The notes: generated by a model not told the origin, from the letters alone. A stretch of 64,000 bases of DNA from Prolixibacter sp. SD074 (GCF_009617895.1 NZ_BLAW01000001.1:797001-861000); one strand, 5' to 3'. Counted from the stretch's first letter, positions 29,201 through 37,233 are shown. Program-made: numbers and translations.

Positions 29201-29325
29201 ACAACAGGCGGGTCTTCACTCCGGGGCATGGTTAAAAAAGAATGTATGCCTGCAACCAGGAGAACCAGGAACAGCACCAAAACAAACTGGTAATTATCAA
29301 TGGAAAATTTTGGAAGATTCTTCAT
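26245..29325 (-). CDS. RND-family efflux transporter, inner-membrane pump
   Basis: The preferred start is ATG at 29325 (MKNLPKFSIDN), giving 1026 residues; an upstream ATG at 29361 would add a basic, non-family extension. It has the AcrB-type layout: first transmembrane helix at about 10-30, a large periplasmic porter loop, helices 2-6 at about 330-530, a second loop and helices 7-12. TM4 reads LGLLVDNSIVVTENVERYL: one of the two acidic proton-relay residues of AcrB (DD) is Asn here, as in many non-AcrB RND pumps. It is made with a membrane-fusion protein and a TolC protein encoded just upstream, so it should form a tripartite pump. The substrate is unknown. Confidence 0.93.
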   Translation of the reverse strand: MKNLPKFSIDNYQFVLVLFLVLLVAGIHSFLTMPRSEDPPVVTPGAVVTVIYPGASPMDMEELVVTTIEEKINELENIDNIATIISDGFAIFNISFDYGNYDEDEKYNEVIRQVNNIRTDLPEDIREINFKKKTTTDTKILQLALASEYMDFEQMDEYAENLKGSLEEMDGIKSVEILAVPEKQVKIALRADKMVNMGITTDNIINAIDANNQNIPGGELYAGRKSFNIKTSGSYKDLDEIRNTVVGSVQGKLVYLKDVATVEFGYENNNYLARFNGKRCIFITAEQKENVNILDLTDQINAKTETFKSNLPPGLRLEAVHSQAESVRTSVNGFIINLIQGIILVGLFIFLAIGFKPSLVVMLAIPSSILIGLGFVDLAGYGLQNISIAALVIALGLLVDNSIVVTENVERYLQAGLPARDAAIKGTSQVVSAITSSTLTTLAAFIPIAMIKDSAGDFMKSLPVTVTATLTVSLVIAISVSPLLLSKFIRIKPGVKPKEQPLQKRLKKFIRGPFRKLLEYCLSQPKRVLFITIVVFLSAIFVLFRFVGFSFFPKAEKPSFMIQAQLPQGANLNETNRVASYVEATLDTIPEIKHYASNIGHGNPKVYYNYFPRDYAKNLAEFFVELKEYNPEGVEALLDSLRGAFSAYPAADIRVKEFAQGVPIQYPVEVIIYGDNLDELTRVSEEIKAIVQQQPGAVNVENKLEGVRTDLFVHINKNKAALLGVPISEIDKTVRIYMNGSSVSKFRNEEGKEYDMVLGSSAGNNATFEDFGRIYVKSLSGEQIPLSQLARIEFKKGPGVITHYNSKRSATIGADVEKGYNTAEVTRAIEAQLKNYPFPSNFNYHLAGEIEAQGKSFSSLGAAALIAFLMILAILVFQFHSFRQPFIIFAAVPMALIGSFYALFVTGYTFSFTAFVGAVALLGIVINDAIVLIDFTNELRKEGKTVHQALTEAAQVRFMPILITSFTTIGGLLPLTLQGGTFWGPMGWTIIGGLTLSTTLTLLIVPVLYKVLEKENSKKPIKLSTK

Positions 29326-29379
29326 AGTCTTGTTTTTTTTCGCAAAGGCGCGAAGAGGCAAAGTAATTTTTAACAGTCA

Positions 29380-30417
29380 TCATTTTAAACTGATCCTTAC
29401 TGAATCGCCCGAAAGTTTTTGCAGGCCTTCAACCACAATAGTCTCATGACCTTCAAGTCCTTCTGATACCAGTAGGCTGTCACCGGCAATTTTCTCAATT
29501 CTGATGTGCCGCTGGTAAGCTGTGTCGTCTTTGGCCACGTAAATGCTTCCCTCATTGGCATCGGCAAAGATCAGGGCATCAACCGGAATCTGAACGCGTT
29601 CTTTCCGGACTGAAGGCCGGATGGAAATGTTCCCGATAAAACCTGACTTCAACTGGTTTTCCGAATCGTTCATATTGATTTTTATCTCGTATGTCCCGGT
29701 AACCGGGTCGGCTGTCCCCGCTATTTCAGTGATAGCCCCGTTAAAAAGTTTGTCTGGGAAAGGGTCAAAGCGTATCCATGCCGTGTCGCCGATTGCGATT
29801 TTTACCACATCGGCATCCGACAGGTTTGTTGTAATAATTCTGGAAACGCTGCCCCGGCCAAAGAAAATGACCGGCATTCCTGCCTGTACCGCCTCATTCT
29901 CCCGGGCGTTTACCTTTAATACCCATCCGTTTCCCGGCGCACTGATTTGAGAATGTTTCAGGTTAAACTGTGCCGTTTCCACTTCCAACCGGGCATTTTC
30001 CAGTTGTGTACGGGCATTTTGCAGGTGTTCGAGCGTAGCGACACTGTCCCCGTATAATCCTTTCACCCGTTCGTAGTCCCGCCGGGCTTTCTCCAGCCCG
30101 TTTTCGGCCTGCCCGACCTTTGCCCTGATTTCTTCCAGTTTCAGGGAAGCCATCAATTGGCCGGCTTTTACCCTTTGCCCTTCTTTCACGGGGATGTTAC
30201 CCACAATACCCGAAGTTTTGAAACTCAGTTGAAATTCATCCTGGTACGTAACCCGGCCCGTAGCGTAAATTTCATCACGAAAGGCCACCCTGCTTACCTT
30301 TTCCAGCCGGACAACCGGGACAGCGGATTCTTCCTGTTGCTGCGCGGGCTTTTTAGTACAGGCAAATGTGAATAAAAGCAGGAACAGAGGTATTATATTT
30401 TTAACCGTTCTATTCAT
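29380..30417 (-). CDS. Periplasmic membrane-fusion (adaptor) protein of the RND pump
   Basis: 345 residues with a lipoprotein-like signal (FLLLFTFACTKK, lipidation at the Cys). The HlyD/AcrA layout is visible: lipoyl half (GIVGNIPVKEGQRVKAGQLMA, quoted as GIVGNIPVKEGQ and VKAGQLMA), a coiled-coil hairpin (about 90-150), the second lipoyl half (ISAPGNGWVLKVNARENEAV, 20 residues) and beta-barrel and membrane-proximal domains. It lies 12 bases after the TolC gene and 54 bases before the pump start, so the three are translated as a set. Confidence 0.92.
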   Translation of the reverse strand: MNRTVKNIIPLFLLLFTFACTKKPAQQQEESAVPVVRLEKVSRVAFRDEIYATGRVTYQDEFQLSFKTSGIVGNIPVKEGQRVKAGQLMASLKLEEIRAKVGQAENGLEKARRDYERVKGLYGDSVATLEHLQNARTQLENARLEVETAQFNLKHSQISAPGNGWVLKVNARENEAVQAGMPVIFFGRGSVSRIITTNLSDADVVKIAIGDTAWIRFDPFPDKLFNGAITEIAGTADPVTGTYEIKINMNDSENQLKSGFIGNISIRPSVRKERVQIPVDALIFADANEGSIYVAKDDTAYQRHIRIEKIAGDSLLVSEGLEGHETIVVEGLQKLSGDSVRISLK

Positions 30418-30428
30418 GTGTTATATTT

Positions 30429-31841
30429 CTAATTTTTCATTGTTAAAAATTCATAGCCAGCTACAACCCGTTCCAACTCAACCTGCCGGATTTGATTGTC
30501 ATAGCGGGCCAAAATCAGTTTATTTTCAGCATTCAGCATGTTGTTCAGGGCATTCGATAATTCCAGGTGGCTGGCCATTCCCCTCTGGTATTTTTTGCTG
30601 ACCAGATTGTACGCTTTCCTGTAATTCAGCGCTTCCTCCTCAGCCTGGTCAATCCCTTTACGGGCAGTGTTCAACGAATACCAGGCATCCATGACCTCCA
30701 TTCTGATATGACTGACAGCTTCCAGTTTCTTCTGTTCCATCATATCCCGGTCAATTCTGGCCTGCCGCACCTTTGCTTTGCGTTGGCCGGAAGTAAACAG
30801 GTCCCAGGAAAGCGAAATGCCGATCTGAGCAAAGTCGTCATCTTTTGTAAATGAGTATTTCTCACCCTGGTAACCGTAAGATGCCCACAAACCCACCTCG
30901 GGCAGGGCGCTTCCTGCTTCCCGCTTCACCTTTTTTTGCTGTATGTTTATGTATTGGTCTAACTGAACCAGTTCTTTCCTGTTACCGACAGCCTTAATAA
31001 CCAGGGAATCCAGGTCAAACGTGAGGTAAGAAATAGCAATGGGTTCTCCTGTTTGAATTTCAGCATTCAAATCCCTGTTCAAAAGAAAATTGAACCAGGC
31101 CCGGGCCATTGCCTCGTCCTTTTGTGCCGATGCCAGCTCTTTTTCCATCTCCTTTATTTTGGCCCGCGCAGCATACACCTCTTCCATCGTGACCTTATCA
31201 TGATGGTACAGGCTTTCGCTGTTCCTGAGGTTTTCCTGCGTAACGCCGAGCGAATTCCGGTACAATTCAACCATCTTTCCGGCACGCAGGTAATTGAACC
31301 AGGCCGTTTTTACCTCTTTAACTAACTCCCGTTTATAGATATCCACGTTGATTTTTTCAACTTTGGCCATCCCTTCTTTAATCTCCCGGTTTTTGATAAT
31401 AGCGTCGTTAAAAACGGGCATAACCAGTTGAATTTTAGTTTCCTGCTCTTTAGGACGAACGAAGTTGATGGTGTAGTCGTCAATTTTGGGGTATGCCGGA
31501 AAAGCAGGATAACCGGGAACGGACTGACTTAACGAATGATTGATTACCTCCAGGTTGTCGTAAGCAGGGTTCATGATTTCGCCAAATGGTACCACAAGCA
31601 TCCTTCCCCCCTCGGCACGGGAGTACCTGGCCTGTAGTGATATTATGGGAAAAAACATGCGTTTGGCTTCCTTCAGTGCTTCCAGGCTCTTGGTATAGGA
31701 ATACTCTTTTTGCTTTAAAGCAATATTACTTTCCAGCGCCTGGTCAACATATCCGTCAATCACGCTGTTTTGTGAAAATACAGGGATATGCCAGGCGAGT
31801 ATGAAAACAATAAATCCTGTTCTTTTGATATTCCATCCCAT
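30429..31841 (-). CDS. TolC-family outer-membrane efflux protein
   Basis: 470 residues with a signal peptide ending HIPVFSQ. Two long helical repeats typical of TolC/OEP proteins are present (about 40-230 and 260-470), with SLQARYSRAEGG and SLSWDLFTSGQRKAKVRQARI-type segments (shown in part). It is the first gene of the efflux operon TolC-adaptor-RND-barrel-kinase-regulator on the minus strand. A near-consensus -7 box (TATTCTTTG, one base too long) lies just upstream at 31850-31866. Gaps inside the operon are 11-54 bases. Confidence 0.92.
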   Translation of the reverse strand: MGWNIKRTGFIVFILAWHIPVFSQNSVIDGYVDQALESNIALKQKEYSYTKSLEALKEAKRMFFPIISLQARYSRAEGGRMLVVPFGEIMNPAYDNLEVINHSLSQSVPGYPAFPAYPKIDDYTINFVRPKEQETKIQLVMPVFNDAIIKNREIKEGMAKVEKINVDIYKRELVKEVKTAWFNYLRAGKMVELYRNSLGVTQENLRNSESLYHHDKVTMEEVYAARAKIKEMEKELASAQKDEAMARAWFNFLLNRDLNAEIQTGEPIAISYLTFDLDSLVIKAVGNRKELVQLDQYINIQQKKVKREAGSALPEVGLWASYGYQGEKYSFTKDDDFAQIGISLSWDLFTSGQRKAKVRQARIDRDMMEQKKLEAVSHIRMEVMDAWYSLNTARKGIDQAEEEALNYRKAYNLVSKKYQRGMASHLELSNALNNMLNAENKLILARYDNQIRQVELERVVAGYEFLTMKN

Positions 31842-31975
31842 CTTTTTTTGGCAAAGAATAGGATCACCAATACATTTTTTCAGGATTTATTTACCGTGAT
31901 CGAATTTAGGGGGATAGGGTCGAAAAAAGGGAGATGGTTCTCATTTGGTGAACTTGGGTTCATTTAATAGACTCC

Positions 31976-32752
31976 TCATTTTCCCCCGTTATTTTTTAAA
32001 TCATTCAAACAGTTTTGATCCAGCGACGGGATTATGCCCCCGGTTAATAAGTTAATAAATGGGCCGCTGTGTTCGGCAGCCCAATACATCAGGCAATCCT
32101 GGTTATTGCAGTGTTTTCCGTTAGTTACATCCTGGTGGTTTACAACCATGTTTGTACCGTTATTGACCAGCCCGAGGATATGGCCGAACTCATGTTCCGT
32201 GACTGTTGTCTCCAGTACCGTCGTGGACGGTTGCCCACGTTCCCCGCTGAATTCCCCGATCGTTTTTTCGAAAATAACCATGGAGGTGGGGCCATACGCA
32301 ATGCCAAGCACTTTTGAGTCGCCCTCGTTTTCAGCGTAATCCGCATCGGCAAAGAAAAACCATGCTGTCAGTTTTTTTTCTTCCGGATCAGGGAAGAGCG
32401 TACGGTATTCCTGTTCAATTTTTTTTATATCATCGAGGGAATACGCGACTTTACCCGGCGAGGGAATAGAAGCGGGTACCAACTCGATCCCACCGTTCTT
32501 GTTCAACCGGGATTCCAGAAATGCTTTGAGATTGTTAAGTGCCTCTCCTGTTGGCTCAAATCCCTGCACACTGGCTATCTCCACGATTAACCGGTCGTAA
32601 TTTTCTCCCGAAAGAAAATCATTGGGTTTTATCACAACTTCTTTCGGTATCTGATCATCCGGGTCGGGTAATGAAGAATGATCCTGTTCGCACCGCGAAA
32701 AAAGGGCAATTCCAATTGCCAGCAACAAAAAGAATTTGAATAACTGCTTCAT
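31976..32752 (-). CDS. Zinc metalloprotease-like lipoprotein
   Basis: 258 residues with a lipoprotein signal (LLAIGIALFSRC). The zinc motif HEFGHILGLVN (about residues 187-197) has HExxHxxG followed by Asn rather than the third His, and a Met-turn-like CLMYW follows about 30 residues later, matching a Bacteroidota group annotated as membrane metalloproteases. It would act in the periplasm or on the outer-membrane surface. It is upstream of the efflux operon on the same strand (134-base gap), but no functional link is evident. Confidence 0.8.
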   Translation of the reverse strand: MKQLFKFFLLLAIGIALFSRCEQDHSSLPDPDDQIPKEVVIKPNDFLSGENYDRLIVEIASVQGFEPTGEALNNLKAFLESRLNKNGGIELVPASIPSPGKVAYSLDDIKKIEQEYRTLFPDPEEKKLTAWFFFADADYAENEGDSKVLGIAYGPTSMVIFEKTIGEFSGERGQPSTTVLETTVTEHEFGHILGLVNNGTNMVVNHQDVTNGKHCNNQDCLMYWAAEHSGPFINLLTGGIIPSLDQNCLNDLKNNGGK

Positions 32753-32993
32753 TTTTTCGTATTATTCTTGCCGCTAACCAGCAACAAATTCATTTCAAAG
32801 TAAAAAAAACAAAACGTAGAAGATAAATTTTTTAAACCAAAGCAACTATAATTTCAACCAACAACCTGTATTGTTCAATTGTTATTGGTTAAAACGGTCG
32901 GTTGTTTGTTGAATTCATTCTGTCGTTCGATGAATAAAATTCTTACGATAAACCGATTTGAATTATTTTTAAGCCGTAAAAAAAACAATAGTT

Positions 32994-33197
32994 ATGGGAA
33001 GAATTATTTTTAGTGGTATTTTTTTTTAATCTTTCTTGCACAGGGTGCTTTTGCACAGAATTTCGGGATGCAACGTACACCCGAAGAACGCGCCCAAATG
33101 CAAACGGAAAGATCTGCGAATAAAAGCGATGGAAATGGCCAAAGAACGAAAGGAACAGGGTGGGATTGAACAATTTAACAAATATCTAAAAAAATAG
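32994..33197 (+). pseudogene. Remnant of a small periplasmic DUF4890/Spy-like protein
   Basis: ATG at 32994 opens a signal-peptide-like frame that breaks inside a nine-T run. A second frame then reads AQNFGMQRTPEERAQMQTER, and a third ends AMEMAKERKEQGG...QFNKYLKK at 33197. Put together, these look like the start, middle and end of a TPEERAQ-type small periplasmic protein with a frameshift and an internal loss. The gap 32753-32993 shows nothing else. Confidence 0.5.
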
Positions 33198-33202
33198 AAA
33201 TC

Positions 33203-33760
33203 ATGAAAGCAAAACAAGTTGTATTTATTTTAATGGTCATTCTGCTGGGTGTAGCTTCAAATTCGTATGCACAACGAAGGGTAATCAAAACACCCCGACG
33301 GACGGTGGTGCAAGGGCCACGCGGAACGGTGGTTTACCGGAAAAAACCGGTGGTCCGGACTGTAAGGCGCCTGCCACGGCGCGCTGTTGTTATCCGTTAC
33401 CGTAACGTTCCTTACTACTATCATGGTGGGATGTTTTATGTGTCCCGTAATGGGGTTTATGTCCGCTCGGTTCCGCCCGTGGGCATCCGGGTTGCAGCAT
33501 TGCCTGCCGGATATGTGCGGGTTGTTGTCGGGCCGCGCGTTTTCTTTTATGCCGGGGGGATATTTTATATCCTGGATGAAGCCAGCCGGGAATATGCCGT
33601 TGCTGACCCGCCCGTTGGTGCAGTTGTAAGCCAACTGCCATCCGATGCTGCCGAAATAGAAATCGACGGTAAACCTTTCATGGAATACAACGATATCATT
33701 TACAAGCAGGTAACTATTGAAAAAACGGGTTACGAAGTGGTGGGGAAACTTGATGAATGA
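33203..33760 (+). CDS. DUF6515-family secreted protein
   Basis: 185 residues with a signal peptide ending SNSYAQ. The first 50 mature residues are very rich in Arg and Val (RRVIKTPRRTVVQGPRGTVV, 20 residues). The rest has the YYYHGGMFYV, PPVGIRVAALPAGY and FYAGGIFYI pattern that repeats twice and defines the DUF6515 group. It is probably a periplasmic or surface beta protein, and no activity is known. It appears intact, in contrast to its neighbours on both sides. Confidence 0.8.
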   Translation: MKAKQVVFILMVILLGVASNSYAQRRVIKTPRRTVVQGPRGTVVYRKKPVVRTVRRLPRRAVVIRYRNVPYYYHGGMFYVSRNGVYVRSVPPVGIRVAALPAGYVRVVVGPRVFFYAGGIFYILDEASREYAVADPPVGAVVSQLPSDAAEIEIDGKPFMEYNDIIYKQVTIEKTGYEVVGKLDE

Positions 33761-33767
33761 AAGATCT

Positions 33768-33907
33768 ATGAGTGCAGTCTAAAAAGCCTTAGAACTGCTG
33801 ATTGTTACCATTTTTACCCCTAACCCCTAAAGGGGAATTGCTAAAAATCAGCAGTTTGAAAAAGTCCCCTTTAGAAGGGGTCATAAGGCTTTTTAGACCA
33901 GACTCAT
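33768..33907. repeat. 140-bp foldback (MITE- or REP-like) element
   Basis: Outer arms 33768-33791 and 33884-33907 are inverted copies of 24 bases with three central mismatches (core GTCTAAAAAGCCTTA). Inside, AACTGCTGATT and AATCAGCAGTT form a second perfect pair, and two smaller CCCCT/AGGGG hairpins are present. The whole can fold into one long arm. There is no coding frame. The CCCCTAAAGGGG type of motif is common in repeated palindromes of Bacteroidota. Confidence 0.65.
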
Positions 33908-33934
33908 CTATTATTAATGGGATGATTGAGATAA

Positions 33935-34128
33935 AATCATTTTGAAGATCCGGAAAAATACGATGGAGCAAATAAAGGGTTTATTTACTACAACCAGATT
34001 AACCCGCAGGGAGAATTTGAAATCTGGCGGTTTGCAACGGGTATTCCAACGGGAACAACAAAATCAGCCGGCAGCTATAACAGGGTAGCGTACATGCATA
34101 ATAAAAATGTTTCATCGCAAACGAAATA
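33935..34128 (+). pseudogene. C-terminal fragment of an unrecognised gene
   Basis: A frame with no start codon runs from a stop at 33932 to TAA at 34126-34128 and reads like real protein (EDPEKYDGANKGFIYYNQ, GEFEIWRFATGIPTGTT). I do not recognise the family. It lies directly behind the foldback element, which may have replaced the 5' part. Confidence 0.4.
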
Positions 34129-34150
34129 ATTATAATAAAAGCAATGGATT

Positions 34151-34676
34151 ATGAGTAAATACCTTATCAGTCTTTTTTTTATCCCCCTTATAGCATCAGG
34201 CATTTAGTATCACTTACCTCCGGGCTCTCACAGGATGTTTACTATATACAGGGAGAGGATCCTTTGGCGCCTGACATCTATGATTACGCGGTCAACAATC
34301 TGTCTCTTAATTTTTATCCCGGAACGACATTCCAGTACGGGCCAAGTCATTTTTATGTTTTTGGTGAATTGTTGAAACGAAAACTGAAACAGTCCGGGAT
34401 TAACGAGAATCCACTCGAATATCTGGATGAAAAAATAGTTCAAAAAATAGGGTTTCACTATGAGAAATGGATATATGACGATGCCGGAAATCCCCACATC
34501 CCTAACGGATGCTATACTACACCTATGAAGATATAATAGGGTGTCTGGGTGCCGGGAAAAACAGGATGTATATTATTCCCTCACTCAATGCAGTTATTGT
34601 TCGGCAGGCCATAGAGGATACCGGTGATTTTAATGATAATGATTTTCTGAAATTATTACTACCGGGCGAAAATTAA
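34151..34676 (+). pseudogene. Broken serine hydrolase (beta-lactamase fold)
   Basis: Three pieces of one gene remain. ATG at 34151 gives a signal peptide and stops after 18 codons. From about 34208 another frame reads VSLTSGLSQDVYYI, then FQYGPSHFYVFGELLKRKL, the YxN-region of class C beta-lactamase-fold hydrolases. After a loss near 34540 the end reads NRMYIIPSLNAVIVRQAIED and stops at 34674-34676. The SxxK segment is gone, so it cannot be active. It is related in plan to the intact gene at 22451. Confidence 0.75.
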
Positions 34677-34770
34677 AGAACGCCAAAAAAGATTCAAAAA
34701 GCATACCGTAAACCCAATCCAAACCTGGCTGCATTAAAATCTGTCCCATGGGTTACCACAAAGGCAGGCC
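34638..34770. repeat. Direct repeat A, parent copy (partner 36124-36256)
   Basis: 133 bases, about 93 percent identical by eye to 36124-36256 at a fixed offset of 1486. It covers the last codons of the serine hydrolase relic and the 3' end of the barrel gene at 34694. Confidence 0.88.
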
Positions 34771-35179
34771 GCCAGTCAAAGGTGAAATTCAACGGCACGT
34801 TCTTTATCTTGTAATCCAAACCACCTACAGGACGCAACAAAAAATCGGTAGCGTCGTTGCCAAACGCGAAACCAGGGCCAAAGCCGAAGAACCATTTTAA
34901 CCCGGGGGCATTGGGGATATCCCCGTGATACTGGTACTCTACTTCAAGCAAAGTAAAACCATCGCCAAAAAGCAATTGTGCTTCTCCGGCGTTGGTTGCA
35001 TCAAAAAAATGCTTGAAGGTGAAACCGGCAAACGTGCCGTATTTACTGCCAAACTCGATGCGCATGCCCGCTGCATCGTTGTATGACGAACCTGACCCGC
35101 TTTGCGCCAACATATTTTCAGGCATAATAAACAGCAAGGCGAACGTTAACCCAAGAGAGAGTATAAACTTTTTCTTCAT
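34694..35179 (-). CDS. Small outer-membrane beta-barrel protein
   Basis: 161 residues with a signal peptide ending ENMLAQ. The body shows short amphipathic strands (MRIEFGSKYGTFAGFTFKHF in part, LKWFFGFGPGFAFG, LNFTFDWRPAFVV) and ends in RYAF, the aromatic C-terminus recognised by the outer-membrane assembly machinery. The intact gene at 36678 has the same plan and may be a distant paralogue. Its 3' end is duplicated at 36124. Function unknown. Confidence 0.75.
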   Translation of the reverse strand: MKKKFILSLGLTFALLFIMPENMLAQSGSGSSYNDAAGMRIEFGSKYGTFAGFTFKHFFDATNAGEAQLLFGDGFTLLEVEYQYHGDIPNAPGLKWFFGFGPGFAFGNDATDFLLRPVGGLDYKIKNVPLNFTFDWRPAFVVTHGTDFNAARFGLGLRYAF

Positions 35180-35376
35180 AACATGTAAATTTTATTTCGT
35201 GAAACATTTTTTTTCAATTTATTAAACGGCGCTTTTCTGAAAATGTTTGATGGGAAAAGTTAAATTCCGGTTAAAATCCCGCATAAATTTTAACCGGATT
35301 GTATTTTTCTGCTAACAGCAGGATAACGTTTAAATAAAATTAAAGAAACTTATCTACCGGAAATTTTGAATGCTGA

Positions 35377-35930
35377 ATGATGACACGTGAGGACAACGAA
35401 CTGTTCGATCAGATAAAAAAGGGCAACCTCAAAGCGTTTTCGGTTTTGTTTGAGCTGTATTACCAGCCACTTTGCGGTTTTGCTTTTGTGTTTGTTCCGG
35501 AAAAAGAAGTTGCGGAAGAACTCGCGGCCAATGTTTTTATCAACCTGTGGAAAAATAAAAAGCATATCGCTGTAAGGAGCAGCCTGAAGGCCTATTTGTT
35601 CAGCGCGGCAAAAAACCAGGCCTTTTCGCATTTACGGAAACAAAAAACAGTTTTGCTCCCCATCGAACAATTTTTTGGCCTTCCGGCCCGGAAAGACACC
35701 ATCCCCGAAACCATCTGTATCGAGAATGAATTAAAAACCGAATTTGAGCGGATTTTCCGGAAACTGCCGCCACGCGCCAAACTTGCCTTTAACTGCACCG
35801 TTTTGACAATCTAAAATATGCAGAAATTGCAGAGATAATGGAAAATTAGCTACCTGCTGTCGAAAAAAATATAACCACAGCCTTAAAAATACGTCACAAA
35901 GAGTTGCAAAGCGCCCTCCATATTCATTAA
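35377..35930 (+). pseudogene. ECF sigma factor (RpoE-like), frameshifted
   Basis: From ATG at 35377 the protein reads as a Bacteroidota ECF sigma factor: FELYYQPLCGFAF, then the region 2 helices (AEELAANVFINLWKN, AYLFSAAKNQAFSHLRK) and RIFRKLPPRAKLAF. One A appears missing at about 35791, which ends the frame at 35814. The lost frame continues as RFDNLKYAEIAEIMEN, hits a TAG at 35847-35849, and resumes as VEKNITTALKI to 35930, which is region 4. Two separate lesions argue for real decay rather than a single read error. No anti-sigma or SusC/D genes are next to it. Confidence 0.82.
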
Positions 35931-36123
35931 CCGTTTTTCTACATTTTATTAATCGTTTGTTAATCGGGAGAAATCAAAAAAATGCGTCAGTATTTTAAAC
36001 GCATTTGAATGACGGAAACTGGAAAAATACAAATGATTTTAAGGGAGCTCAATGGAGAATAGATAAAACGGACGAAGATGTGCCAGTTGTTTTGGTCCAA
36101 CTTGTGCCACCGAAAGAAAGAAG

Positions 36124-36256
36124 AATGATTTTCTGGAATTATTACTACCGGGCGAAAATTAAAGAACGCCAAAAAAGGTTCAAAAAGCATACCTGAAACC
36201 CAATCCAAACCTGGCTGCATTAAAATCTGTCCCGTGGGTTACCACAAAGGCAGGCC
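36124..36256. repeat. Direct repeat A, second copy
   Basis: Copy of 34638-34770 in the same orientation. It is joined within about five bases to repeat B (36261). The stretch 35931-36123 just before it holds no recognisable gene. Confidence 0.88.
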
Positions 36257-36474
36257 CGCTAAACTTCGGGTGAAATTCCAATGACCGGGTTTAGTTGCCA
36301 GTTATAATCCGCCATGAGGAGCGGGCCGCACCGGTCGATGCCGCGTTCGAACAATATACCGGGACCTACCCTGAATTTATGCTGTTTGTCAAGAGTGTTT
36401 TGCGCCGTTATTGGCTGAAGAGACAATAGCAAAATAATGATTGTCAGGCTGATGGTTGGTTTCTGGTTGTCCAT
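36180..36474 (-). pseudogene. Chimeric barrel gene: start of one OMP joined to end of another
   Basis: ATG at 36474 begins a near-identical copy of the first 70 residues of the barrel protein at 17241-17846 (signal peptide, then FERGIDRCGPLLMADYNW). It stops at TAG directly before the junction near 36258. Beyond the junction, in another frame, the end of the barrel gene at 34694 follows (PAFVVTHGTDFNAARFGLG, then RYAF-stop at 36180). The two segments come from repeats B and A. The fused gene is out of frame and should give only a 71-residue fragment. Confidence 0.85.
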
Positions 36475-36673
36475 ATAAAGTGGTTATACCGGGAAATGTA
36501 CGCTATCCGGTTTTAAAAATAATGAATTCGATGAAATTACGGGCTAAGCAAACAAAACAAGGTTCTGAACGTTATAAACTGTGCCAGGGACTAACGAATT
36601 CTCACAAAAGAAAAATAGAGATGATTGATTGAGGTTGTGGTGTCTTCACAAGTCAATTGAAATTAAACTTTAA
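36261..36673. repeat. Direct repeat B, second copy
   Basis: Copy of 17633-18046, with one single-base gap and scattered substitutions. Its right end (AATTAAACTTTAA) leads directly into the ribosome-binding region of the barrel gene at 36678, whereas the parent copy leads into non-coding DNA. Confidence 0.9.
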
Positions 36674-36677
36674 ACAC

Positions 36678-37166
36678 ATGAAAAAACTATTTCTTTTATC
36701 AGCATTATTCATTGCTGGACTGGCCATGTCGGCTAATGCACAAGTTGTAAAAGACCACGCAATTGGTTTGCGGTTCGGAGGCGGAAGCGGATTTGGCACC
36801 GAAGTTTCGTATCAGCATGGTTTGTCGGATTTAAACCGGCTGGAATTTGATTTAGGCCTGATTTCGCACAGCGACTATACAGCCTGGGGATTAACAGGAA
36901 TCTATCAATGGGTTTGGCCTTTGGGCGAAGGATTTAACTGGTATGCCGGACCGGGCGCTAAGATTGGTTCATGGGATTATAAAAGCAGTTATACCGGAAG
37001 CAGTAGTAGTGGTTTTTATCTGGCTGTAGCGGGTGATATTGGTATTGAGTATTCATGGCCCTTTGGTTTGCAGCTCGGTTTAGATATGAGACCCGAATTG
37101 GGCTTAGTAAACCATGGTGATAGTTTTGACTTTAATCTTGGCCTCGGAGTACGTTACCAGTTTTAA
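36678..37166 (+). CDS. Outer-membrane beta-barrel protein
   Basis: The preferred start is ATG at 36678 (MKKLFLLSALFIAGLAMSAN), giving 162 residues; an in-frame ATG 21 bases upstream lies inside repeat B and adds non-signal residues. The signal peptide ends SANAQ. Gly- and aromatic-rich strands (IGLRFGGGSGFGTEVSYQ, WYAGPGAKIGSW, LGLGVRYQF) indicate a small barrel. Its upstream 400 bases are repeat B, so it may share regulation with the gene whose upstream DNA was copied. A strong terminator follows at 37201. Confidence 0.78.
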   Translation: MKKLFLLSALFIAGLAMSANAQVVKDHAIGLRFGGGSGFGTEVSYQHGLSDLNRLEFDLGLISHSDYTAWGLTGIYQWVWPLGEGFNWYAGPGAKIGSWDYKSSYTGSSSSGFYLAVAGDIGIEYSWPFGLQLGLDMRPELGLVNHGDSFDFNLGLGVRYQF

Positions 37167-37200
37167 TGGAGCAGATTTATATTTCAACTAAAAAAGAGGA

Positions 37201-37233
37201 AGAGATGCAGTTTTCAATTGCATCTCTTTTTTT
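37201..37233 (+). terminator. Terminator after the barrel gene at 36678
   Basis: Perfect 9-base stem AGAGATGCA / TGCATCTCT with a 9-base loop, followed by seven T. Confidence 0.88.

Noticed and set aside
36005-36196. 63-codon plus-strand frame before the chimeric barrel gene
   Set aside because: It needs a TTG start and its second half is repeat A read in the wrong frame.
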